Assembly: GCA_022451835.1 (NCBI GenBank)
Contig: JAKUNX010000054.1
Coordinates: 1-10,777 of the forward strand
Direction: 5' to 3'
DNA: 10,777 bases
DNA from: Candidatus Poseidoniaceae archaeon
GTDB lineage: Archaea; Thermoplasmatota; Poseidoniia; Poseidoniales; Poseidoniaceae
The notes below the pieces were generated by a model. The model did no database searches. It had not been told where the DNA came from and saw only the letters and a list, made by a program, of their open reading frames with translations. Position numbers and translations under genes: made by a program. Positions 1 through 7,372 of this stretch are shown here, piece by piece. The first letter of the stretch is position 1; the number at the start of each line of letters is the position of its first letter.

Positions 1-2
1 AG

Positions 3-1046
3 ACTCTGGTAATCAAGGTCGCAATAAATGGATATGGCACAATTGGAAAACGGGTAGCGGATGCGGTTGATGCTCAAGATGACATGGAGATAGTTGGTGT
101 AACTAAAACACGTCCGGCTTTTGGTTGTGATTAAGCAGTAAGAAAAGGTTATCCTATCTACTGCACTTATGATGATGCAGAAAAGATTGCTGCGTTTGCT
201 TCAGCGGGTTATCAATGTCATGGTGGTCTCACAGATTTATTGAATATTTCAGATATAGTAATTGATTGCTCACCGGGAAAAGTTGGTGCAAGTAATTTAG
301 AAAAATATCAGGCATCAGGTGTAAAGTGGATATTCCAAGGGGGGGAAAAACATGCGATGACCGGTATGTCATATACTTCATCAGCAAACCATGAAGAAAA
401 TTTGAATGTTGAAGGGACCAGAGTAGTTTCTTGTAATACGACTGGACTATCAAGAACTCTTGTTCCATTGTACAATCATTGTGGCTCTCTTTCAGTAGAA
501 TGCACGATGATTCGAAGAGCAGCAGATCCGGGTGATTCAAGCAAAGGTCCTATCAATGCCATTAAGCCAGTTTTGAAGGTTCCATCTCACCATGGCCCGG
601 ATGTAATGACTGTAAAACCTGAAATTTCGATTAATTCAATGGCTGTAGCAGTGCCTACAACAATAATGCATGTTCACGTTATTGTAGCTCAACTTCCTCA
701 AGGCCATGGCCTAACAACTGAATCAATTATCGACATGTGGTCAAATGAACCAAGAATAATTCTCATGAACGGTGGTGAGACTGGAATAACTACTACTGCA
801 GAAGTTATGGAATATGCAAGAGACATAGGGCGTAAATGGGGTGATTTACACGAAATTTTTGTTTGGCGTGATGGTGTGAAACTTGAAGGAAATACTCTCT
901 ACTACTTCCAAGCAATTCACCAAGAGTCCGATGTTATTCCAGAAAATGTAGATGCTATCAGAGCATTAATGGGTACTGAGTCAAATTGGCGAGTTTCGGT
1001 CGATAAAACAGACCATGCCATTGCACAATACAATAATATTTTATGA
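3..1046 (+). CDS. gap: Type II (archaeal) glyceraldehyde-3-phosphate dehydrogenase, 5' end cut by window edge, one in-frame stop
   Basis: This gene encodes the archaeal GAPDH, which interconverts glyceraldehyde-3-phosphate and 1,3-bisphosphoglycerate with NAD(P) in cytosolic glycolysis/gluconeogenesis. The N-terminal Rossmann motif VAINGYGTIGKRVADAV starts at base 18 and the family signature VTKTRP follows. FQGGEKH and the active-site segment SCNTTGL are intact, with the catalytic Cys codon at 432-434. The typical C-terminal HQESDVIPENVDAIRA is also present, and the length agrees with the roughly 335-residue family. The true start lies just left of the window: only a few residues are missing, and codon 3-5 is Thr. 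The frame is open on both sides of a single TAA at 132-134 with no frame change. The longest uninterrupted part runs from a TTG at 240, but starting there would remove the nucleotide-binding motif, so I do not take it as the real start. The end overlaps the next gene by 4 bases (ATGA). Family assignment is secure; whether the gene is functional is not. Confidence 0.9.
132..134 (+). other. In-frame TAA stop inside gap
   Basis: Translation of the gap frame reads VTKTRPAFGCD, stop, AVRKGYPIYC. In archaeal GAPDHs this region is continuous (TRPxFxxxxAxxKGY), so one residue codon is replaced by TAA. Frame and conservation continue immediately, which indicates a point change and not an indel. It is either a recent nonsense mutation or a sequencing/assembly error. 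A one-base change from a sense codon such as TAT, TAC, TTA, CAA, GAA or AAA would explain it. Confidence 0.9.
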
Positions 1047-4000
1047 GCAATTTGTCCACAATGAATGGTTGTTTTCAAAAACCAAGTGTATTTCCCCGTA
1101 TTATGCTGAAGCCGAGGCAAGTTCTGTTTGGAATAATTCTTTTCCTCGGAATCTCGTTTTCACCGATGGTAAATAATGAGGTTTTGGAAGCAGATTTGAC
1201 TGTTGAAACAACTCAATTTGACGAAAACCATGACAAATTGGCTAATGCTGCAGAGAATTGGCATCTAGCGTCAAGCAAAACTATTGATGGTTTAACTGTA
1301 AAAGAATTGAGTGGTAATTTCAATTTAGCACATGGTTCATTTGATCCACTTTTAGAATTTCCACCCCCCATTCCGGATTTGTTCAAAAATAATAATGATT
1401 TTCAAGATACTGGTATGAAGTTTATCCAACTAGTTGACTATGACTATCAATTACTATATGAGTTGGAAAATAATGGTGAAATTAAGATTCTAGATGTACT
1501 TGGAGATGGTAATTTCATTATCAGGATTTCATCTAATAGCGTGGGAGTCTTAGAAACATTGGAAAATTCAGCAGATATTCGTTGGATAGAAAATGTACAC
1601 CCTGGATACAGATTGCATCCTGATTTGTTAATTAGCTCTGATTTTTCTACTCTCGCTATAGTGCCAACTAATGACTTAGGTCATGGCGGATATGGAGAGT
1701 TAGCATTAGATCTTGTCAATTATGGTGCTAATGATGCTTGGTGCGGTTATACTATGTGCCAAGTAGAGGTAGTCAAATACAACCAATTTATTCTAAATGC
1801 AGCCAATGATGGGCGCATAATATGGGTAGAACCAATTTCTCAATTAACGGTTCATAATAGTGTGGCAAGGGCAATCAGTGGTGTTGTTTCAGTAGAAAAT
1901 AATGCATTATTCACACTTGATGGTTCAGGAGAGATGTTGGCTATTGCAGATACTGGACTAGATAGAGATCATCCAGATATTGCAGGTCGAGTTGCTGCTG
2001 TTTACACACAATTTGGTCTTGATACTTCACCAGCAGATACCAATGGTGGACATGGAACACACGTTACTTTGACTGCAATTGGAGATGGAACAAGTGATTC
2101 ATCAACCAAAGGTATCGCTCCAGAGGCTTCTGTAACCATGTATGCTCTTGAGCATGACCCTACCGGAGTATTTGGTAGACAAGGTTCAATTTATGATTTA
2201 TTGGCTGATGCTAAGCAAAAAACTGCAAGAATTGCGATTAATGCTTGGGGTCTAAATGGAAACTTTGGTGAATATACTGCCGATTCGAGGTCAGTAGATC
2301 AATTTGTCAAAGATGAAGATAGTCTTTTACCAATCTTTTCGGTTGGCGATTGGAACGGTAATGGGGATTCTTTGGTTACTGCACCTGCAACTGCCAAAAA
2401 TGTACTTTCTGTAGGAGTGAGTACAACTGGTACTGGAGGTAGTACTCCACAGGGTTCAGTAGATCCAATTTCAAGAGAAGGTCCAACAATAGATGGAAGA
2501 ATAAAACCGGATGTCGTTGCGCCAGGAATTGAAATCTGTTCAGGTCGAGCAGAAGAAGCAAGAAATCCAAGTGGTTTTGCTTGTGCATCAGGAGTTCATT
2601 CTAACGGTGAATCACAATATATGACGCTCTCTGGAACATCACAATCTGCATCCGTCGCAGGGGGTCTTGCTGCTCTGACACGTGAATATCTAAGAGAACA
2701 AGTGAATATCCCCTCTCCATCAGCATCTTTAATCAAGGCGGCACTGATTAACGGAGCAGATGATTTAGGTACTCCAGATGTGCCAAATCACCAAGAGGGC
2801 TGGGGTCAACTAAATCTTCAAAATACTGTTATGCCAATGGATGGAAGCACAGAATTGTCTACATTTTATGATGATGGAAAAACTCTCCAACCCTCCTTCG
2901 GTCTATTGTATGAACTGAACCTTGATCCTGTTCATGGCCTTGAGGTGACCTTGGCATGGAATGATGAGGCAGGGAGTGCTAATTCTGCTCAAACAAGTTC
3001 TAAACTTGTCAACGATTTAGATTTAGTTTTGTTCGACCCAGATGGTAATCAATGGCTTGGAAATAATTTCAATTCAGGATATTCTGTCTCAGGTGGGACA
3101 AGTGATTCTTTGAATAATGTTGAGCGTATAAGTATTGCACCAAATACCATGTCAAATGCTGGCCAATGGCTCGTACAGGTAATTCATCGTGGCGGAATTA
3201 ACCAAGATTTTAGCATTGTGATTACAGGTGATGCATCGATTGTCTCAAGACCTGACCTTTATGCATTCCCCGAGTCAATTTTCTTGTCATCTGAATCGCC
3301 ACTGCAAAATGATGTCGTTTCAGTTCGTGTTTCCTGGATGAATCAAGGAACTGCTGATGCAGGTTCCTTTGATTGGAAATTAGAAGATTTAACCGAGGGT
3401 ACTGTTCTGATGCAAGGTCAATCATCAGGTGTTTCCTCAAGTGGTATTGAAACTGAAATTACTACACGCTCTTTCTCAACAACTGGAACACATACATTGA
3501 AGCTCAGTTTAGATGTAAATAATGACTTAGATGAAATGAATGATGAATCTTCAGGAGTAAACAATAATATTCTCGAAATAGACATTGTGGTTTCTGCATT
3601 AGGGGTTAGAGTAATTGCATTAGATGACGATGGAAATGTACCAGTTAGTGAAGCAGAACGTCAACAAGCGGCAATAAAGCACTTTGATGTAAGAAACAAA
3701 ACTGATATTGATGTACCTATATCTATAGTCAATGAGGGTACTGGGACAGAAATGGTCACCTTATCTTATACCAATGTTCAAGAAAAACATCCAGTATTCA
3801 ATTACTTTATTTCACCTGAAGATTCATGGCAGAAATCTGTATCGCAATCTAGTCCATATCAATTAGCTCCTCAAGGACAAACAGATGATAGTATTGAAGT
3901 CACTTTGAATTTTGACAATATTAACTCAAATTTAGATGATCCAGACAATCCTAGATATGCTCGTTCAGGAACTTTCTATGTCGATGTAACTGTTGCATAT

Positions 4001-6028
4001 CAAACACAACCTACGGTATCACACTCTATTAGATTGACAATCATTATTGAAGAAGTTGATGATGTAAAGATAGTAGTAAGTGGAACTACAGGTTTGTCAG
4101 CATTACCAGGGGAATCAGCATCATTTGCAATTTCCGCGTTAAATATTGGTAATTCTGAAGCACAATATTCTGTAGAATGTATGTCTGTAAATCTTTGGCA
4201 AATCATGTTAGGGAATTCTAATTCATCATCCCTAGACTTTGAATCTCTTGATATTGGCAATTATCTATCAATGCCAGTACGTATCTTTGTTCCACCAGTA
4301 TCTCAAGGTAATCCTTTGTCTGGTTTCCAAGATACTGTAGAGTGTTTTGTGACCTCTTCTACAGACATAACTCTAAACTATTCTCAAATAGTTGTAGTAG
4401 AAGTTGATGAACTTTATGAGTATACAACTAACTTGCAAAAGGATGGTATAGATGTTGGAACTAATTTAGAGGTGCGAGACATATTGATTGATAGTGGAGA
4501 AGAGATTTCTTTAGACTTTGAAGTAATTAATCAAGGAAATGTTGACATTACTCTAGATGTAATTGTTCAGCCTTCTAATCCAAGTTGGTATTTCGACGTT
4601 ATTTATGATGGTTTATTTTATGAAAACGTAGTTTCAGTGACCGTAGCGGCAGGTCAATCAAAAATTGTCGAAGTAATTTTAGCATCACCTGAATCATCTT
4701 TAGAGGGCGACTTTAACTTTTTCAACATTAAGGCTGAAGTTTCGAATTTTGATTATGTGACAAATAATACGAGGCTAGTTATAGTCGATAAATTATCAAT
4801 TGATTTTGAATCTCCTGATAAGATTAGTTGCCAGTTATCAGAAGAATACTCATATGCTGATTTCATAATTACTAACGATGGTAATTCGGTCGCCAATCTC
4901 GATTGGTCATACTCGCTACCACCTGATGGATGGGTAGTCGGATTTGCGAACCCAGTCACTGAATTGCAACCTAGAGAGAATCAAACAGTTAGATTAGGAA
5001 TAATTCCTCCTGCAAATGAACAAATAACAGATAGTGCTTTCAAAATATCAATTTCTGTTAGTGCTACTAATGGTGATAGATTAGTTGAGAAGAGTGTAAT
5101 TTTGGATGTTGAAATTGAAGAATCGATTTTTGGTAACATTTCATTAGATGATGAGATCTTACAACCTCTGCTAGGAGTTCCAAAAGGAAGTAGCCAGTCA
5201 ACAACAATAGAAATTAGAAATGATGGTAATGTGCCACTTGAGGGAGATTTAACCATCATTGTTATCGACGAATCGGGTAATGAAATTAGTGGCTGGAGAC
5301 CTAGCGTTTCACCGTCGAATATAGCCACAAATCCAGGAGAATCTCAAACAGTAGAGGTAGAACTTAATCCCAAAGATAGCGTAGATAGAGGTCCATTTAC
5401 AGTAATTGTTTCATTGACTTCAGGTGATGAAATAATTACGACTTTTAATCTACAAGCTTCGTCTTCTCCTGCTGAGGGCAATAAAGGATTATTCAATATT
5501 GTTCCATGGTATGTGTCTCTAATTATCGTTGCATCATTAGTAGGATTGCTAGTTATTGTTTCTCGTAAAGTTAAGAAATCTGGCTCAACAGATGATGATG
5601 GTACACAATTAGTTACTGCAGATGCATATGGTAGTTTGCCAGATGCTGGAAGCCGTAGAGAAAAGGCTCTTGATATTGGGTTGTCGCAAGACGATATGAC
5701 AAGTGGTGAAGTATCACAAGAAGAGATTGCCGCAGCACTTGCAAAATCTATGGCAGAACAATTTAATTCGCCCCCTGCTCCAAATTTACCATCTGTAGGT
5801 TTGCCCCAAATCGGAAAGGTTCCAGCCGGAATGCCGCCATTGGGTCAAGTTCCTAAAGGACTACCACCTGCTTTGCCGCAAAAAACATTAGTAAATTTAC
5901 CACCTCCAGCTCTTCAAAAACCCTCTACAAATATACCTCCATTACCAGCGACTGGTCTACCAGCAGGATGGACAATTGAGCAATGGAATGCATATGGTCA
6001 TATGTGGCTAGAAAAGAATCAGCGTTAA
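1043..6028 (+). CDS. Secreted, membrane-anchored S8 (subtilisin-like, KP-43-like) serine protease with Ig-like repeats
   Basis: This 1661-residue protein is a predicted extracellular endopeptidase. A signal peptide covers about residues 21-50 (MLKPRQ, then a hydrophobic stretch); Met21 (base 1103) would give a more ordinary signal peptide than Met1, but Met1 overlaps the gap stop. Residues 150-285 hold two prodomain-like segments. The S8 catalytic domain spans about 290-600: Asp303 in ADTGLD, His337 in GGHGTHV, Ser533 in SGTSQSAS. The oxyanion Asn is replaced by Asp436 (SVGDWNGNG). A beta-sandwich like the C-terminal domain of KP-43 follows (about 600-727, NDLDLVLFDPDG). Next come a CARDB domain (about 735-850) and five NEW3-like Ig-type repeats (to about 1480) whose NxGN/NEG/NDGN turns sit at Asn897, 1034, 1163, 1278 and 1393. 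One membrane helix (about 1489-1507) is followed by RKVKK and a 154-residue cytoplasmic tail, Pro-rich and ending in a GWTIEQWNAYG motif. Cys234/239, 499/514 and 1046/1101 could form disulfides. Family is certain; substrate is unknown. Confidence 0.93.
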   Translation: MSNLSTMNGCFQKPSVFPRIMLKPRQVLFGIILFLGISFSPMVNNEVLEADLTVETTQFDENHDKLANAAENWHLASSKTIDGLTVKELSGNFNLAHGSFDPLLEFPPPIPDLFKNNNDFQDTGMKFIQLVDYDYQLLYELENNGEIKILDVLGDGNFIIRISSNSVGVLETLENSADIRWIENVHPGYRLHPDLLISSDFSTLAIVPTNDLGHGGYGELALDLVNYGANDAWCGYTMCQVEVVKYNQFILNAANDGRIIWVEPISQLTVHNSVARAISGVVSVENNALFTLDGSGEMLAIADTGLDRDHPDIAGRVAAVYTQFGLDTSPADTNGGHGTHVTLTAIGDGTSDSSTKGIAPEASVTMYALEHDPTGVFGRQGSIYDLLADAKQKTARIAINAWGLNGNFGEYTADSRSVDQFVKDEDSLLPIFSVGDWNGNGDSLVTAPATAKNVLSVGVSTTGTGGSTPQGSVDPISREGPTIDGRIKPDVVAPGIEICSGRAEEARNPSGFACASGVHSNGESQYMTLSGTSQSASVAGGLAALTREYLREQVNIPSPSASLIKAALINGADDLGTPDVPNHQEGWGQLNLQNTVMPMDGSTELSTFYDDGKTLQPSFGLLYELNLDPVHGLEVTLAWNDEAGSANSAQTSSKLVNDLDLVLFDPDGNQWLGNNFNSGYSVSGGTSDSLNNVERISIAPNTMSNAGQWLVQVIHRGGINQDFSIVITGDASIVSRPDLYAFPESIFLSSESPLQNDVVSVRVSWMNQGTADAGSFDWKLEDLTEGTVLMQGQSSGVSSSGIETEITTRSFSTTGTHTLKLSLDVNNDLDEMNDESSGVNNNILEIDIVVSALGVRVIALDDDGNVPVSEAERQQAAIKHFDVRNKTDIDVPISIVNEGTGTEMVTLSYTNVQEKHPVFNYFISPEDSWQKSVSQSSPYQLAPQGQTDDSIEVTLNFDNINSNLDDPDNPRYARSGTFYVDVTVAYQTQPTVSHSIRLTIIIEEVDDVKIVVSGTTGLSALPGESASFAISALNIGNSEAQYSVECMSVNLWQIMLGNSNSSSLDFESLDIGNYLSMPVRIFVPPVSQGNPLSGFQDTVECFVTSSTDITLNYSQIVVVEVDELYEYTTNLQKDGIDVGTNLEVRDILIDSGEEISLDFEVINQGNVDITLDVIVQPSNPSWYFDVIYDGLFYENVVSVTVAAGQSKIVEVILASPESSLEGDFNFFNIKAEVSNFDYVTNNTRLVIVDKLSIDFESPDKISCQLSEEYSYADFIITNDGNSVANLDWSYSLPPDGWVVGFANPVTELQPRENQTVRLGIIPPANEQITDSAFKISISVSATNGDRLVEKSVILDVEIEESIFGNISLDDEILQPLLGVPKGSSQSTTIEIRNDGNVPLEGDLTIIVIDESGNEISGWRPSVSPSNIATNPGESQTVEVELNPKDSVDRGPFTVIVSLTSGDEIITTFNLQASSSPAEGNKGLFNIVPWYVSLIIVASLVGLLVIVSRKVKKSGSTDDDGTQLVTADAYGSLPDAGSRREKALDIGLSQDDMTSGEVSQEEIAAALAKSMAEQFNSPPAPNLPSVGLPQIGKVPAGMPPLGQVPKGLPPALPQKTLVNLPPPALQKPSTNIPPLPATGLPAGWTIEQWNAYGHMWLEKNQR

Positions 6029-6065
6029 GTGCTACATTGAAATTAGATGAATTTCTCGGTCAACT

Positions 6066-6698
6066 ATGACCAGCATAGTTTTGTTTGGACCTCCTGGTGC
6101 CGGTAAAGGTACTCAGGCTGCAAGAATTACTGATTCAACCGGATTGCCTCAAGTTTCCACTGGCGATATGCTTCGGGCAGCAGTAAAAAATGGCACTGAA
6201 ACAGGAATTGCAGCCAAGCAATATATGGATGCTGGGCAGTTAGTACCAGATTCTATTATTATTGATTTGATAAAGGAACGAGTACTAGAAAAAGATGCTC
6301 AAAATGGCTTGATGTTTGATGGATTTCCAAGAACAGTTCCACAAGCCGAGGCTCTTGCAGAAATAACAGAAGTAAGTCATGTAATCGCTATTGAAGTTCC
6401 AGATGAAAGGATAGTAGAACGGATTTGCGGAAGATACTCTTGTGCGAGTTGTGGTGCTGTATTTCATGATACTTTTAATCCAACAAGTACTGAAGGCGTT
6501 TGTGATCAGTGTGGTAGCACAGAGATGAAACGTAGAGCAGATGATAATGAATCCACAGTGTTACAAAGATTAGGGGCTTATCACGAACAGACATCTCCAC
6601 TTGCTGAGTGGTATGACGCCAAAGGAATCTTTCATCGAATTAATGGGGATCGTGATATCGATCAAATTACAGTTGATATTTTGCAAGCATTAGAATAA
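6066..6698 (+). CDS. adk: Adenylate kinase, bacterial type with zinc-binding LID
   Basis: This enzyme catalyses ATP + AMP = 2 ADP in the cytosol and balances the adenylate pool. The 210 residues are the usual size of the long-form enzyme. The P-loop GPPGAGKGTQ is at residues 8-17, the AMP-binding STGDMLR starts at 31, DGFPRT at 85-90, and the LID carries four cysteines (126, 129, 146, 149) in two CxxC pairs that would bind zinc. RRADD (156-160) and the region up to QRLGAYHEQT complete the catalytic Arg/Asp set. This is the bacterial/eukaryotic Adk family, not the distinct AdkA of methanogens. The start ATG at 6066 puts the P-loop at the normal distance from the N terminus; no Shine-Dalgarno sequence is seen. 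It lies 37 bases after the protease gene and 11 bases before rnp4, so co-transcription with rnp4-yhbY is likely. No sign of damage. Confidence 0.97.
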   Translation: MTSIVLFGPPGAGKGTQAARITDSTGLPQVSTGDMLRAAVKNGTETGIAAKQYMDAGQLVPDSIIIDLIKERVLEKDAQNGLMFDGFPRTVPQAEALAEITEVSHVIAIEVPDERIVERICGRYSCASCGAVFHDTFNPTSTEGVCDQCGSTEMKRRADDNESTVLQRLGAYHEQTSPLAEWYDAKGIFHRINGDRDIDQITVDILQALE

Positions 6699-6700
6699 TT

Positions 6701-6706
6701 GGTGAT
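6701..6706 (+). promoter_or_regulatory. Shine-Dalgarno-like site for rnp4
   Basis: GGTGAT matches the complement of the ATCACC stretch found at the 3' end of archaeal 16S rRNA. It lies in the 11-base gap between the adk TAA and the rnp4 ATG at 6710, three bases from the start. It supports the start choice; the close spacing makes it only moderately convincing. Confidence 0.5.
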
Positions 6707-6709
6707 TCA

Positions 6710-7045
6710 ATGGGCAAAAGAAGGTCGCAAACTAAATCTAAAAGTGACCGAAAGATAAGTTCAACAAAAGTTCAATCTGATCTCTCATCCATTATTCTCG
6801 ACAATGACACGATGTCTATTGAAGTAAAGCAGAATGCTGCAGAGAAACTAGTTGCATTAAACCGTAAACATCGATTGAAAATGCCGAAGCAAGTAGGGTT
6901 AATGATTTGCAAAAAATGTCAGATTCTATACGATACGAACAATTCTAGAACACGAATAAAGCATGGTCAATTAATAATATCGTGTCTCAAATGTGAATCG
7001 GTGCGGAGGATAGGTGGCGGCCCCAAATCACATAGGAGGCGATGA
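6710..7045 (+). CDS. rnp4: RNase P protein component 4 (Rpp21/Rpr2 family)
   Basis: This is a protein subunit of archaeal ribonuclease P, which acts with the RNase P RNA and partner Rpp29 to remove tRNA 5' leaders. The 111-residue protein has a basic N terminus (GKRRSQTKSKSDRK) and a helical segment (about 35-58, with LNRKHRLKMPKQ). It ends in the family zinc ribbon with CKKC at 67-70 and CLKC at 92-95, framing RTRIKHGQLIISC. The C terminus is a basic tail ending in RRR. These match the Rpr2/Rpp21/Snm1 pattern in order and length. The start ATG at 6710 follows a GGTGAT site. The gene sits between adk and a CRM/YhbY gene; an rnp4-yhbY pair is a recurrent archaeal arrangement, which strengthens the call. 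The codons for the last arginines also form the ribosome-binding site of the next gene. Confidence 0.92.
   Translation: MGKRRSQTKSKSDRKISSTKVQSDLSSIILDNDTMSIEVKQNAAEKLVALNRKHRLKMPKQVGLMICKKCQILYDTNNSRTRIKHGQLIISCLKCESVRRIGGGPKSHRRR
7034..7039 (+). promoter_or_regulatory. Shine-Dalgarno site that sets the TTG start of the YhbY-like gene
   Basis: AGGAGG, a six-base match to the anti-Shine-Dalgarno sequence, is embedded in the last Arg codons of rnp4. It lies seven bases before TTG at 7047 and two codons before the rnp4 TGA (7043-7045). This spacing favours TTG 7047 over the earlier in-frame GTG at 7014, which has no such site, and suggests that ribosomes ending rnp4 reinitiate on this gene. 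Confidence 0.7.
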
Positions 7046-7046
7046 C

Positions 7047-7313
7047 TTGTCCGACATTCCAAAAAGTATCAAAAAGATGGCACTATCTAGAGATCTAAAG
7101 CCAACAATTAGAGTAGGTAAATCTGGGATTACAGATAATTTAATTTTAGAAATCACAGGTCAATTATCAAATAAAAATCTTGTAAAAATAAAAATTAATC
7201 GAGGATTATTCGAAAAAAGTGACTACGACGCACTTTGGAATCACCTTGCAAAAGAGACAAATTCGACCCTTGTTTCTGCACGTGGAAATGTTGGAGTATT
7301 GTGGAAACAATAG
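7047..7313 (+). CDS. yhbY: YhbY-like CRM-domain RNA-binding protein
   Basis: This small protein (88 residues from TTG 7047) consists of a single CRM (chloroplast RNA splicing and ribosome maturation) domain, related to bacterial YhbY, which associates with pre-50S ribosomal particles. The sequence has the expected order: a basic first helix (SIKKMALSRDLKP), then the GxxG loop VGKSGIT that contacts RNA. An amphipathic helix (NLILEITGQLSNKN), the strand LVKIKIN, another helix, and a final strand with SARGNVGVLWKQ follow. An alternative GTG start at 7014 would add 11 residues that overlap rnp4 in another frame. The extra segment does not look like the family N terminus, and AGGAGG points to TTG. 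It begins one base after the rnp4 stop, implying coupled translation and a shared role in RNA maturation. Confidence 0.88.
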   Translation: MSDIPKSIKKMALSRDLKPTIRVGKSGITDNLILEITGQLSNKNLVKIKINRGLFEKSDYDALWNHLAKETNSTLVSARGNVGVLWKQ

Positions 7314-7372
7314 TATTTTCATACACAATGCTCAAAGATTCGTTTCAGGTGGCTTGAGATAAGGGATGAATA

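Noticed and set aside
240..1046. A shorter GAPDH starting at TTG 240
   Set aside because: It would lack the whole dinucleotide-binding N-terminal motif that is clearly encoded in the same frame upstream, so it is the remainder of an interrupted gene and not a natural start.
4981..5328. Antisense frame of 115 codons opposite the protease repeats
   Set aside because: The translation shows low-complexity Ser/Leu/Ile composition with no motif, and it lies entirely within a well-supported gene.
7312..7372. Promoter in the gap before the transporter (TATTTTCATA near 7312)
   Set aside because: It is a weak TATA resemblance in AT-rich DNA with no upstream TFB element. Co-transcription from upstream is equally likely.
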